The notes beneath the pieces were generated by a model, which did no database searches, was not told where the DNA came from, and saw nothing but the letters and a program-made list of their open reading frames with translations. Below, piece by piece: positions 1 through 11,200 of a stretch of DNA of 64,000 bases; the first letter of the stretch is position 1, and each line of letters opens with the position of its first letter. The position numbers and the translations under genes were made by a program. The DNA comes from Minicystis rosea. GTDB lineage: Bacteria; Myxococcota_A; Polyangia; Polyangiales; Polyangiaceae. The stretch covers positions 6,059,573 to 6,123,572 of the forward strand of contig CP016211.1 in assembly GCA_001931535.1 (NCBI GenBank). The letters are read 5' to 3'.

Positions 1-786
1 GCGGGCATCGGCTTCGTCGGCGGCGGCTCGCAGGAGAAGGGCGCCCGCGCGCAGCGCGCCGCCCGCGGCGCCGGCCTCCTCGAGAAGGACGTCAAGGCGA
101 CGGTCGACAAGCTCAAGGACCTCGACACCAAGCTGACCGAGGCCTCCGAGAAGCTGAAGTCGAAGAGCTACCCGGAAGATCTCGCCACCGCGCTCTCCGG
201 CCTGCTCATCCCGTTCGATTCGTCGAACCTCGACAACAAGGACGTCGGCAGCCTCCCGCCGCGCGTCCTCAAGAACGTGCTCAACTTCACCTCCGCGGTG
301 GAGGCGCTCAACAAGAACCGCGAGTCGCTGAAGAACATCGTCGGCATCGCCAAGGATCCGATCACCAAGGCGTGGAAAGAGGAGCAGGCCCCCGTCGCCA
401 ACTTCTCCGTCGTGTTCCGCAGCGAAGGTGGCAAGACCGTGGTCGCCGAGCTCGTCCCCAACAAGGAGCCCTTCGCGTGGAAGGGTGACTACCCGGGCAG
501 CTACAAGGTGACCCGCCTCGAGAACAACAAGCCCGCCGAGAAGTCCGTGACCCGCTGGGTCAAGGGCGAGCTCCCGGGCAACGATCTCACGGCCATCCCC
601 GTCGATCCGAAGAGCGTCGCGGCCTTCTCCAGCGAGCAGCTCATCGGCAAGCTGAGCAAGGCCATCTACGACATCCGCGTCGACCTCGCGGGCAACAAGG
701 ACAACCCCACCAACGAGACGCCCGGCGTCGTGAAGATGGCGGAAGACCTGGCCAACGAGCTGCACAAAGCCTCGATGAACCAGTAA
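1..786 (+). CDS. 3' end of an uncharacterised protein (start outside window)
   Basis: Frame 1 is open from the first base to a TAA at 784-786, giving 261 visible residues with no start, so this is the C-terminal part of a longer protein. It opens with a Gly/Ala-rich stretch, then a Lys/Glu-rich helical segment (about residues 28-55) that could form a coiled coil. A middle part is rich in beta-like hydrophobic alternation (FSVVFRSEGGKTVVAEL) and the C-terminus is helical. There is no catalytic motif I recognise and I assign no function. GC-rich third positions and a strong hairpin 29 bases after the stop support a real gene. Confidence 0.75.
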   Translation, partial: AGIGFVGGGSQEKGARAQRAARGAGLLEKDVKATVDKLKDLDTKLTEASEKLKSKSYPEDLATALSGLLIPFDSSNLDNKDVGSLPPRVLKNVLNFTSAVEALNKNRESLKNIVGIAKDPITKAWKEEQAPVANFSVVFRSEGGKTVVAELVPNKEPFAWKGDYPGSYKVTRLENNKPAEKSVTRWVKGELPGNDLTAIPVDPKSVAAFSSEQLIGKLSKAIYDIRVDLAGNKDNPTNETPGVVKMAEDLANELHKASMNQ

Positions 787-814
787 GGCTCCGGCACCGT
801 CCGAGCCTCGCGAA

Positions 815-844
815 GCGAGCCACGCGCAAGCGTCGGCTCGCTTT
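815..844 (+). terminator. Rho-independent terminator
   Basis: GCGAGCC-ACGC pairs with GCGT-(C bulge)-GGCTCGC around a GCAA tetraloop, giving an 11-bp stem with one bulged C, followed by TTT. It lies between the stop of the upstream plus-strand gene and the convergent glycosyltransferase end at 876, so it could serve either strand. Confidence 0.65.
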
Positions 845-875
845 GCCGTTTCAGGCGCCTTCTTCTTTCGATTGA

Positions 876-1985
876 TCAACCCGTCGCGAGCAACCGCTCG
901 ATGGCATCGACGATCTGCCCGGCGCCGCCCCAACGATCGGGCCATCGCTCGGGGCGCGCGAACAACGTCTCGATCGCATTGCGTACGGCTTCCGGCCCAT
1001 CCTCGCTGCCCAACACCGCGGAGGGCACGTACGCCGAGGGTGCGTTCTCTTCGAGCCAGCGCACGAGCGATGGGTACTCCGGGAAGTCGCCGCGATCGGT
1101 GTAGAGGACGCGCGTGCGGTTCCGCGTCGCTTCGCAGACGATGCCGTAGCCCGGCTTGGTGAAGACCGCATCGCAGGCCGCGAGCAAGCCCAGATAAGGC
1201 TCGTGCGGCGCAAAGCGCGTATCCGAGCGCCGCAGGTCCTCCATGGGCGGCGCGAGGATCCAAGTGATGCCGGGGATGCGCGGGATGCGCCGGTGCGGGT
1301 CGTCGAGGCCGAAGCCGCCGAAGCTCACGAGCACGGCGCGATCGCCGGCCGGAACATCGAGGCGCGCCCGCACGGCGCGAGGATCGACGAGCAGATCCCG
1401 CGCGAGCGGCTCCGCGGAGATCACGCGCGCGAAGCCCGTGAGCGGAAGCCCCGGCGCCAAGCTCACCGCCGTGGTCGCGAGCGCTTGCCACCGCCGGCAC
1501 AACTGCTCGTACGGCGTGAACGCCGGGTTCTTCGCCGCGTAGTACGCATAGATCGCGGCCCAATCGAAATTGCCGACGGCCACCGAAGGGACACCGATCC
1601 GATGCGCCGCGCCCAAGGCCACGGGCGGAATGTCGGCGACCACGACGGCCGGCCGATGCGCGGCGAGCGCGGCCGCGAGCGAGGCTTCGGCGCGGTCGGG
1701 ATCGCTCCACGCATCCGCGAGCGCGCGCAGCGTCGCCTCGTGATCCATGGTGAGGCCGTCGCGTTGCACGAGGCCGACGTCGGCGCGGAAGGGCACCACG
1801 CTCGTGCGCGCCGAGACGCTCGGATCCGCGTCGAGGTAGTCACGAAAGACGAGCTCGGGCGTCGCGGTGAAGACGACCGCCGATCGCTCGGGACGGCGGC
1901 GGAGGAGCGTGCGCACGACCTCCATCTGCCGGCTGCCGTGGCCGTAGCCGTGCGCGGTGATGACGAAACAGACCGTGCTTCCCAT
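876..1985 (-). CDS. GT-B fold glycosyltransferase-like protein
   Basis: 369 residues from the ATG at 1985; an upstream in-frame start at 2036 adds only an Arg-rich stub, so I prefer the start just before the first beta strand (STVCFVITAHGYGHGSR). The GYGHG loop near residue 11, a central linker and a C-terminal TKPGYGIVCEA segment are the layout of GT-B nucleotide-sugar transferases of the MurG/UGT type. The closest family I know is the glycosyltransferase-like half of plant L-arabinokinase, but no kinase half follows here. No signal peptide or membrane segment, so probably cytoplasmic. Acceptor and donor sugar are unknown. It is convergent with the gene upstream of it in the window and divergent from the Ser/Thr kinase at 2090, about 100 bases away. 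Confidence 0.65.
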   Translation of the reverse strand: MGSTVCFVITAHGYGHGSRQMEVVRTLLRRRPERSAVVFTATPELVFRDYLDADPSVSARTSVVPFRADVGLVQRDGLTMDHEATLRALADAWSDPDRAEASLAAALAAHRPAVVVADIPPVALGAAHRIGVPSVAVGNFDWAAIYAYYAAKNPAFTPYEQLCRRWQALATTAVSLAPGLPLTGFARVISAEPLARDLLVDPRAVRARLDVPAGDRAVLVSFGGFGLDDPHRRIPRIPGITWILAPPMEDLRRSDTRFAPHEPYLGLLAACDAVFTKPGYGIVCEATRNRTRVLYTDRGDFPEYPSLVRWLEENAPSAYVPSAVLGSEDGPEAVRNAIETLFARPERWPDRWGGAGQIVDAIERLLATG

Positions 1986-2089
1986 GGAAGGCGTGATCGC
2001 GCGCGCAGCATAGCGGGGGCGATCCAGCGCGGCCAATGCAGGTATGTACCCAGCCCGCCCGACCCATGCGATGATGCCCGCGGGATTCG

Positions 2090-3514
<1,425 letters not shown>

Positions 3515-3644
3515 TGCCGCTCGCCGCCGCGGCCCCGGCGAGATCGTGTACAGCGGACACGATCCCCGAGGAGCCTCTCGGTGCGACGGCGATCGCGCCG
3601 CCGCGATCGCGGGCACGCGGGGCAAGCTCCCCGCGGCGCGCGCG

Positions 3645-5174
3645 ATGTGGTACGGCGCGACGGTGTTCCGCAAGGTCCTGATCGCGAACCGCGGCGAGAT
3701 CGCCGTCCGGATCATCCGCACGCTGCACGAGATGGGCATCGCCGCCGTCGCGGTCTACAGCGACGTCGATCGCGCGAGCCTGCACGTCCGCCTCGCCGAC
3801 GAGGCGTACCCGATCGGCCCTGCGCCCGCCGCGCAGAGCTACCTGCGCATCGAGAAGATCCTCGACGTCGCCAAGCGATCGGGCGCAGACGCGATTCACC
3901 CGGGCTACGGCTTCCTCTCCGAGAACGCCGAGTTCGCAGACGCGTGCGAGAAGGCGGGGATCGTCTTCATCGGCCCTCCGGCGCGCGCGATGCGCGACAT
4001 GGGCTCGAAGACGGCGGCCCGCACCCGCATGGCGGCGGCCGGCGTGCCCATCACGCCCGGCGGCTCGGCCTCGACCATCGAGGAGGCGCGGGCCACCGCG
4101 GCGAAGGTCGGCTACCCCGTGCTCATCAAGGCGGCCTTCGGCGGCGGCGGCAAGGGCATGCGCCTCGTGCATCGCGAGGAGGAGCTCGGGCCCGCGCTCG
4201 ATCGCGCGCGCAGCGAGGCGGAGCGCGCCTTCGGCAACCCGCTCGTCTACATCGAGAAGGCCATCCTGCGACCGCGGCACGTGGAGATCCAGGTGCTCGG
4301 CGATCGCCACGGAAACATGGTGCATCTCTTCGAGCGCGACTGCTCGATCCAGCGCCGTCACCAAAAGGTCGTCGAGGAGACCCCCTGCCCCGTCGCCACG
4401 CCGGACTTGATCCGCCGCATGGGCGAGGTCGCGGTGAAGGGCGCGCTCGCCGTCGGCTACCACTCGGCGGGCACCTTCGAGTTCCTCCTCGGCGAGGATG
4501 GGAGCTTCTACTTCCTCGAGATGAACACGCGCCTCCAGGTCGAGCACCCGATCACCGAGTGGGTGACCGGCGTCGATCTCGTGGCGGAGATGGTGAAGAT
4601 CGCCGACGGGCAGAAGCTCACGCACACGCAGGACTCGCTGGTCCAGCGCGGCGCGGCCATCGAGTGCCGCATCTACGCGGAGGACCCGTCCACCAACTTC
4701 ATGCCGAGCCCCGGCCCGATCACCGCGCTGCGCACGCCTTCGGGGCCGTGGGTGCGCGACGACTCCGGCTTCTACGAGGGCTCCACGGTGCCGAGCCACT
4801 ACGATCCGCTCGTCTCCAAGCTCAGCGTGTGGGCGCCCGATCGCGCGTCGGCGCTGCGCCGCATGGAGCGCGCGCTGTCGGAGTATGTCGTCACGGGCAT
4901 CCGCACGAACCTCGTCTTCCACGAGAAGCTGCTGGCCCACCCTGATTTCGCGGCCGGGCGCTACCATACGGGCTTCATCGAGCAGCACGCGGCCGACCTG
5001 CTCGGCTACACGAAGGTGCCCACCGACGAGCAGGAGGTGCTCGCCGCTGCGATCGCCGTTGCGGCGGCGCGCGCCGAGCGCGGTGAAGCGCGCGCCGAGG
5101 GCGAGGCTTCGCAGGCACGTGGCCAGCTCTCACCCTGGGTGCACACCCACCGCACCTCGCACCTCGGACGCTGA
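3645..5174 (+). CDS. accC: Biotin carboxylase subunit of an acyl-CoA carboxylase
   Basis: ATP-dependent carboxylation of the biotin carrier, the first half reaction of acetyl- or propionyl-CoA carboxylase. The N-terminus reads FRKVLIANRGEIAVRI, the usual opening of the family, followed by the ATP-grasp loop GGGGKGM and the active-site segment EMNTRLQVEH. The open frame extends to 3222, but that part overlaps the kinase. The start is either the ATG at 3645 (used here, 509 residues) or the GTG at 3663, which fits family N-termini better; neither has a clear Shine-Dalgarno. The last 50-60 residues extend past the standard 450-residue domain and are Ala/Glu-rich. No biotinyl carrier domain or carboxyltransferase is present in the window, so the partner subunits must be encoded elsewhere. 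It could equally be the alpha subunit of a propionyl- or methylcrotonyl-type enzyme. Confidence 0.9.
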   Translation: MWYGATVFRKVLIANRGEIAVRIIRTLHEMGIAAVAVYSDVDRASLHVRLADEAYPIGPAPAAQSYLRIEKILDVAKRSGADAIHPGYGFLSENAEFADACEKAGIVFIGPPARAMRDMGSKTAARTRMAAAGVPITPGGSASTIEEARATAAKVGYPVLIKAAFGGGGKGMRLVHREEELGPALDRARSEAERAFGNPLVYIEKAILRPRHVEIQVLGDRHGNMVHLFERDCSIQRRHQKVVEETPCPVATPDLIRRMGEVAVKGALAVGYHSAGTFEFLLGEDGSFYFLEMNTRLQVEHPITEWVTGVDLVAEMVKIADGQKLTHTQDSLVQRGAAIECRIYAEDPSTNFMPSPGPITALRTPSGPWVRDDSGFYEGSTVPSHYDPLVSKLSVWAPDRASALRRMERALSEYVVTGIRTNLVFHEKLLAHPDFAAGRYHTGFIEQHAADLLGYTKVPTDEQEVLAAAIAVAAARAERGEARAEGEASQARGQLSPWVHTHRTSHLGR

Positions 5175-5363
5175 CGTTCGTGCAGAACCCGCGCCGCCCT
5201 TGCGGTGCGTCATGATTCCGCCGTCGTCATAGCGTTGCAACGCACGTGCAGCCGGGCCCGACGTGGCCCGCGCAGAGCGCGCTCGCGCCGGCCCGTGCGG
5301 CTCGCAAGGAACGATGACGGTGCTACCCTCATCGTGGGCTTCGAGCCGTCATCGGGAAGATCG

Positions 5364-6476
5364 ATGTCGCGTGAGGTGAACCACGGCGGGCGCATTGCGA
5401 CGGAGGTGACGACCTTCGCACCCCCATCGTCCGATCTCGCGGCGCGGCGTCGCGCTGCGGCCCAAACGTTCGCAGCGCTCGATCCCACGGCCGAGCCGCC
5501 GCGCCCTTCACCGCGCGAGCCGCGCATGCTCGCCGCCACGCTCGGTGTCGTGGCGTTGCTCGTCGCCGTGCTCGCGCAGCCGGCTGCGCTGCGCATCGCG
5601 CTCCCGATCGCGTTGCTCGTCACGGCGGCCGTGGTGCTCCGCCGCGCGCGCGTCGCGGCGAGCGCGACGCCGTCGCGCCCGAGCCGCATCAGCCTCTCGC
5701 CGCGGCGGGCGCCGCGTGCCGTGCGCCTCGAAGGTCACCGCTTGAGCTTCGAGGGCGGAGCGCCGCTGACGCTGATCGATCTCGATGCGCCCTTCGGCGT
5801 GACGCTCCTGGCGTCGCCGCGACGCGATCGCCTGGTGACGCTGCTCAGCTCTTCCTCCGGCACGTATTACCTCGGGGCCACGCTCGACGACGACGCGCGC
5901 CGCACGTTCGCGCCGCTCCTCGATCGCGCCCTCACCGTCGCCACCGACGACACCGGCCTCGAAGCGATCGGCCCCGACGGCGAGCCGCTCCTGTTCGCGG
6001 CCCACGATCTCGCCGCCCTCGTCGAAGCGCTCGCCGTCGAGAGCCCCGCGTGCCTCGATCGCTTCGTGCTCACCGACGCCCGCGGCGCCTCGCTGACGCT
6101 CGACAGCCGTCACCTCTGCATCGGCGATCGCGCCGTCGATCTCAACGCGCCGCTGGAGTGGCGCTCCATCGTGTTCCAGGAGACGTTCGGGCACGCGGTC
6201 GCCGTCTATCAAGGCACCTGGGTCCGCCAGGGCGGCACCGAGCTCGTGCTCGTCTCGCTCCTCCCTCAGCTCGGCCCGCCCCCGGGCGCGGATCTCGACC
6301 TCTCGCAGGTCGATCGCGCCGTGCTTCGCGATCTCCGCCTCATGCAAGCCTCGCCCGAGCAGCCGCCCCCGGCCGAGCAGCGCGTGGCCATCGAGCGGCT
6401 CTTCATGCTGCCGGTCCGCTCCGCGCTGGACCGGGCCCCGCGCGCCTCGCACCACACGAACCGCGCCCAGGCTTGA
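5364..6476 (+). CDS. Uncharacterised membrane protein
   Basis: 370 residues from the ATG at 5364, preceded by GGGAAG at a good distance; the frame is open from 5205 but that part is Arg-rich and not protein-like. A short Ser/Pro/Ala cytoplasmic head is followed by two closely spaced hydrophobic helices at about residues 55-92 and then a soluble C-terminal part of about 270 residues. The soluble part has repeated beta-type stretches (RLVTLLSSSSGTYYLGA, HAVAVYQGTWVRQGG). No enzyme motif is visible. The architecture suggests a membrane-anchored domain on one side of the inner membrane. I do not recognise the family. Confidence 0.75.
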   Translation: MSREVNHGGRIATEVTTFAPPSSDLAARRRAAAQTFAALDPTAEPPRPSPREPRMLAATLGVVALLVAVLAQPAALRIALPIALLVTAAVVLRRARVAASATPSRPSRISLSPRRAPRAVRLEGHRLSFEGGAPLTLIDLDAPFGVTLLASPRRDRLVTLLSSSSGTYYLGATLDDDARRTFAPLLDRALTVATDDTGLEAIGPDGEPLLFAAHDLAALVEALAVESPACLDRFVLTDARGASLTLDSRHLCIGDRAVDLNAPLEWRSIVFQETFGHAVAVYQGTWVRQGGTELVLVSLLPQLGPPPGADLDLSQVDRAVLRDLRLMQASPEQPPPAEQRVAIERLFMLPVRSALDRAPRASHHTNRAQA

Positions 6477-6502
6477 CGCGCGCGGTAACCCCCGGCTACA
6501 TC
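6473..6502 (+). promoter_or_regulatory. Candidate sigma-70-type promoter for the SCP2 gene
   Basis: TTGACG at 6473-6478 and TACATC at 6497-6502 are separated by 18 bases, and lie about 50 bases upstream of the SCP2 start at 6553. The -35 box overlaps the stop codon of the upstream gene. This is a match by eye only. Confidence 0.35.
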
Positions 6503-6552
6503 GCGGAGCGCGCGCCGACGTCGGCGCCCCTTCATCGGAGTCCGGAGGCACC

Positions 6553-6888
6553 ATGGCCGTCGACATCAAGAAGCTCTTCAACGAGGAACTCCCCGCGGCG
6601 CTCGCCAAGCACGGCGACGCGGCCAAGGAGATCGGCGCGAAGTACCAGATCAACGTGACGGGCGAGGGCGAGTGGTTCATCGACGTCTCGGCGTCCGGCC
6701 CCAAGGTCGAAGCGGGCAACCCCGGCACCGCGGACTGCACCATCACCATCGCGGCTGAGGACTTCCAGAAGCTGCACGAGAACCCCCAGGCCAACGGCAT
6801 GCAGCTGTTCTTCAGCGGCAAGCTCAAGGTCGCGGGCAACCCGACCCTCGCGATGAAGCTGCAGAAGCTCTTCAGCTTCCAGAACTAG
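6553..6888 (+). CDS. SCP2 sterol-carrier domain protein
   Basis: A 111-residue stand-alone SCP2 domain. It shows the family layout: an N-terminal amphipathic helix, a beta sheet with GEWFIDV and ADCTITI strands, then the DFQKL helix, a FFSGKLKVAGNP turn and the C-terminal MKLQKLF helix. SCP2 domains bind fatty acyl-CoAs, sterols and other lipids in a hydrophobic tunnel. An excellent GGAGG lies 6-7 bases before the ATG. It sits directly upstream of an alpha-methylacyl-CoA racemase-type gene; the two activities occur together in branched-chain acyl-CoA metabolism, though a terminator hairpin separates the two genes here. Confidence 0.9.
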   Translation: MAVDIKKLFNEELPAALAKHGDAAKEIGAKYQINVTGEGEWFIDVSASGPKVEAGNPGTADCTITIAAEDFQKLHENPQANGMQLFFSGKLKVAGNPTLAMKLQKLFSFQN

Positions 6889-6906
6889 TCTCGCGACAGT
6901 CGATCT

Positions 6907-6957
6907 CCACCCCCGCTGCGCTGGTCCCAGGGCCGCGCGCGGGGGTGGCGTCGTTTT
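6907..6957 (+). terminator. Rho-independent terminator after SCP2 gene
   Basis: CCACCCCCGC (6907-6916) pairs perfectly with GCGGGGGTGG (6939-6948). The loop itself contains a small CTGG/CCAG hairpin, and TCGTTTT follows. It starts 18 bases after the SCP2 stop. Confidence 0.7.
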
Positions 6958-7024
6958 GTGACCGGCGCGCGTCGTCGTGCGAATCCGTGACGGTCCTCGG
7001 GCCCGAGGCTCTACCCTGCTTCGC

Positions 7025-8185
7025 ATGCGCCCCCTTCAAGGCACCCGCGTCCTCGATCTCTCGCGGCTCCTCCCCGGCCCGTTCGCCACGCTCGTGCTCG
7101 CCGATCTCGGCGCCACCGTCGACAAGATCGAAGACACCGGCGGCGGCGATTACATGCGCCACATGCCGCCGCAGGTGGCCGGCGAGTCGATAGGGTTTCA
7201 GCTCTTGAACCGCGGCAAGCGCAGCGCCGTCCTCGATCTCAAGAAGCCCGAGGCGCGCGAGGCCATGAAGCGCATGGTCGCGAAGTACGACGTGCTCTTC
7301 GATCAGTTCCGGCCCGGCGTCCTCACGCGCCTCGGCCTCGGTCACGACGAGCTCCTCGCGTTGAATCCGCGGCTCGTGATCTGCGCGCTCACCGGCTACG
7401 GCCAGACCGGCGAGCTCGCGCAACGCGCCGGCCACGATCTCAACTACCTCGCGCGCTCCGGCATCCTCGGCGCGCATGGCCCCGCGGGCGCGCCGCCGCA
7501 GGTGCCGGGCTTCCAGATCGCGGACATCAGCGGCGGCATGTGGTGCGTCATCGGCATCCTCGCAGCGCTCGCGGAGCGCGATCGCACGGGCAAAGGGCGC
7601 GTGCTCGACATCGCCATGACCGACGGCGTGCTCGGCTTCGCCACGCTCGCCATCGGCGGCGCGCTCGCCGGGCAGGAAGTGAAGCGCGGTGATGAAGTCC
7701 TCACCGGCGGGATCGCGCCCTACAACACCTATCTTTCGAAGGACGGGCACCCGATCACGCTCGCCGCGCTCGAGCCCAAGTTCTGGGCCGCGTTCTGCAC
7801 GGGCACGGGCCTCGAGCCCGACCTGAACGCGCTCGTGCCCGGGCCGCACCAACCCGCGTTGAAGGAGAAGCTCGCCGCCGTCTTCGCCGCGCGCACGCGC
7901 GCCGAGTGGACGCAGTTCGGTGCGCAGCACGACTGCTGCGTCGAGCCCGTCACGCTGCCTTCGGAGGTCGAGGCGGATCCCCACCTCGCCTCGCGCGGCC
8001 TCTTCTTCCGCATGCCCACGCCGCGCGGCGAGATCCCGCAGGTCCGCACGCCGGTGACGCCCACCGACACGACCTTCACCGCCCCGCCTCGTGCCGGCGA
8101 GCACACGCGCGCCGTCCTCCGCGACGCGGGCCTCGCCGACGCCGAGATCGACGCGCTCGTGAAGGCCGGCGCCGCGCGCGAGTAG
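7025..8185 (+). CDS. CoA-transferase III family, alpha-methylacyl-CoA racemase type
   Basis: 386 residues from the ATG at 7025; the frame is open upstream but the family N-terminus (LQGTRVLDLSRLLPGPFAT) starts right here. The three residues used by bacterial alpha-methylacyl-CoA racemase are all present in context: His and the following Asp in GHDLNYLARSG, Asp in QIADISGG, and Glu in LAALEPKFW. These point to the racemase branch (epimerising 2-methylacyl-CoAs) rather than to formyl-CoA or carnitine CoA transferases. The role would be in breakdown of methyl-branched fatty acids or isoprenoid side chains. The leader between the likely promoter region and the ATG is very short. It ends 16 bases from the convergent lipoprotein gene. 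Confidence 0.88.
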   Translation: MRPLQGTRVLDLSRLLPGPFATLVLADLGATVDKIEDTGGGDYMRHMPPQVAGESIGFQLLNRGKRSAVLDLKKPEAREAMKRMVAKYDVLFDQFRPGVLTRLGLGHDELLALNPRLVICALTGYGQTGELAQRAGHDLNYLARSGILGAHGPAGAPPQVPGFQIADISGGMWCVIGILAALAERDRTGKGRVLDIAMTDGVLGFATLAIGGALAGQEVKRGDEVLTGGIAPYNTYLSKDGHPITLAALEPKFWAAFCTGTGLEPDLNALVPGPHQPALKEKLAAVFAARTRAEWTQFGAQHDCCVEPVTLPSEVEADPHLASRGLFFRMPTPRGEIPQVRTPVTPTDTTFTAPPRAGEHTRAVLRDAGLADAEIDALVKAGAARE

Positions 8186-8201
8186 CGCGGGCGCGCTCGC
8201 G

Positions 8202-11200
8202 CTACTTCCCCGCCACCTTCTTCGGTTTCGCCCCCGCCTTGCCGCGCGGCCCGAACACGATCTTGTCCTTCGCGTACGCCGCGGCCTTCTGCACCGCGGC
8301 GCGAAAGCCCGCGTACTCGGCGGGCGCGACCTCGGCGCACGTGTTCCGATAGCTCGTGCGCACGAGCACGTGATGCCCCTTCACCTCCGAGCGGCGCTCG
8401 ACGGTGAAGCACGCGTGCTCGACCTTGAAATCATCGGGCAGGTGCGACGCCTCCTGCCCTTCGCCGAGCTCCGCGTCGAGCTCGAACGTCTGCGTCCCGC
8501 GCGGGATGACGAGCGGCTGCTCGCGCGTGGCGAGCGCCGTCGTCCCCGAGAGAGGAAACAGCAACGGCAGGTCGAGCCGATGCGCCTGCTCTTCGGGGTG
8601 AATCGCGCCCGCGAGATCGAGCTCGAGATCCGCCACCGCGGGCCGGCGGATGTCCTCGATGCTCTCGGACTTGCCCTCGATCACCGAAGCCCCCGGGAAG
8701 AGCCGATCCACGAGGCCGTGATGGAACTTCTTCGCGCCCTCCTTGTTGCGCAGCGCGATCCGCATCGTGGCCGCCGCGTTCCCGCGGGACGTGAGGTGAT
8801 CGCGGGCCGGCGCCTTGGTCGGATCGGCGAGCTTGACCGAGACCTTGTGCTCGACGCGCTCCAGATCCACCGGCTGATAGGGGATGGGAATGAACTCCCA
8901 TTTCCCCGACGTGGGATCGATGACCAGGCTGAGCGCCCCCTCGTCGTCAGTGCGCGCGTTGCCGACGTCGAGGCCATTGGTGGTCGAGTCGATGAAGAAC
9001 GGCGCCTCGATCCCCGCCTGCTTGGGCACGTAGACGATGGCGTGGTTGAACTGTTGGTTGGGGATCTGCTTCAGCACCTTGCCGAAAGGTCGCGTGCGCA
9101 GGAGGGCGAAGCGCATGTCCACGCCGATCGCGCGGGCCAGCCGGATGAGGAGCACCGCCTTGTCCTTGCAGTCGCCGTAGCCGCGCTCGCGCACCACCGC
9201 GGCCGCGTGCGGCTTGGCGCCGGCGATCGAGTCCTCGTACTCCTGCTGATATCGAATCTCCTGCGCGACGTAGGCCCAGAGGCGATCGATCTTCTCCTGC
9301 GTCGTGGTCGCGCCCTGCGTCAGCTTCTGCGCCAGCGCGTCGAGCTCCGTGCTCGTGCTGAAGGCATCGGAGAGCAGCGCCATCTCCCAGCGCGCGAAGG
9401 CATCCCAATCCTTCACCGTGCTCACCATCGTCATCCACAGCGCGTCCGCGGACGGCGCCATGTTGGGCTCGGGCACGAGCGGGGGCACGTTCTTCACGCG
9501 GAAGGACCAGACCTTCTGATCGCCGACGATCTCGGACGTCTGCTCGATCGGGCCGCGCGCCTCGACGTTGAGCGCGCGATCCTTGGGCAGCACGAGCCAG
9601 AAGTGCGACGACTCCGTCTGCGCGCTGACGGACTGGAAGCGCCACTGCTCCACGTACTCGTTGGGCAGGAAGCGCGGCGGAGGCGCGTAGTGCACGTACT
9701 GGAGCACCGCGATCGATCCGACCTCGAGGCCGCGGAAGCGCACGTTCCCGCCGGTCATCGACGAGACCTCCTGGCGCTCGCCGTCCTTCTTGACGGCATA
9801 CGCTTCGAGCACGGTGACCTTGCCCCAGCTCGGGAGCCGCGCCTGGATGAGCCCATCGCGCCCTTCGGTGGTGACGGCCTGGCAGACGCGCGTGATCACG
9901 CGCTTGCTGCTGCCATCGGGGTTCACCGTGGTCACCTCGTCGTCGAGCAAGACGACGACGTGGCTGCCCGGATGCACGTTCACTTTGTCCGCCGATCGCA
10001 CGGCGCGATCGATGTCGTCGGCGCTCGCGACCAGCTTGTCCGCGGGCGTAGGCCCCGAGGGTGAGAGCGCGGACACGCGCTGCGCGAGCGAGACGTTGTC
10101 GGGATCGCGCTCCAGCGCTTGCCGATAGAGGCGCTCCGCTTCGACCTTCTGTTGGGCCTCGTAGGCAAAGGACGCGAGCCGCTCGTACGGCTCCGGGCTG
10201 TCGGGCGAGAGCGCCTTCGCCCGCGTGAGCGCGCTCTCCGAAGCGTCGCGCCGGCCTGCGCGCCGATGCATCTCGGCCTCCGCGAGCTGCGCCCGCATCG
10301 AGGTGGGATCGACACCTTCGAGCGTCTTGATCCACGACAGCGAAGCATCGTGATCGAGGCGGCGCTCGGCGAGCCAAGCGAGCCGCTCGATGACGGGCGC
10401 ATACCCAGGCGCGAGCGCGCGGGCGCGGCGCCGGAGGCGCTCGGCCTCCTCGTAGTACTGGAGATCCTCGCGGCACGCGCCGAGCTCGTCGAGCGCGCGC
10501 ACGTCGTCGGGCCAACGCTCGACGATCTTGCCGAGCTCGCGGCAGCGATCCGTCGTCCAGCCGCGACCTCCATGCACGCGCGCGAGCTCCCACGCGGCGT
10601 CGCGCGCGCCGGGGCTCGCGGCGATCGCGGCCGTGAGATCGCGCTGCGCCTTGTCCCAGAGCTTGCGCGTCTCGTAGAAGCGCGCGCGCTCCACGAAGAA
10701 CGCGGCCGACGTGGGGTGCTTCACGGTGCCTTCGTTGAGGAGGTCGAGCGCCTTGCCCGCCTCGCCCTTCTCGCGCAGGCCGAGCGCGGAGAAGTACATC
10801 ACGAGCGGGTTCTTCGGCACGTCGCGCCGCAGCGGATCGAAGTAGTGCGACGAGCGCGCCGTGTGCCCTTCGCGTGCCCATGCGCGTCCGAGGAGGAAGC
10901 GCTTGCGATTCTTGTCCGCGATGCGATCGATGGCGCCCATCGGCGACACGTGCTGTCCCGCGCCGGCCGCCCCCGCGGGCACCGTCGCCGTCGCCGCCGT
11001 TTGCAGCGCGAGCACCGCGCCCGAGGCTGGATCGGTGAAGCGCGCCGCGAGCCGCCATGGCCCCGCCGTGTGGGCCGACTTCACCAAGATCCGGTTCCAC
11101 CCCGCGGCCAGCGACACGCGCACGATCACGTTGTCGAGCCACGCGTGGAAGATCTTCTCGTCCGCCGCGACCTGCTTGCCGTTGTGCCAGACGCGCACGC

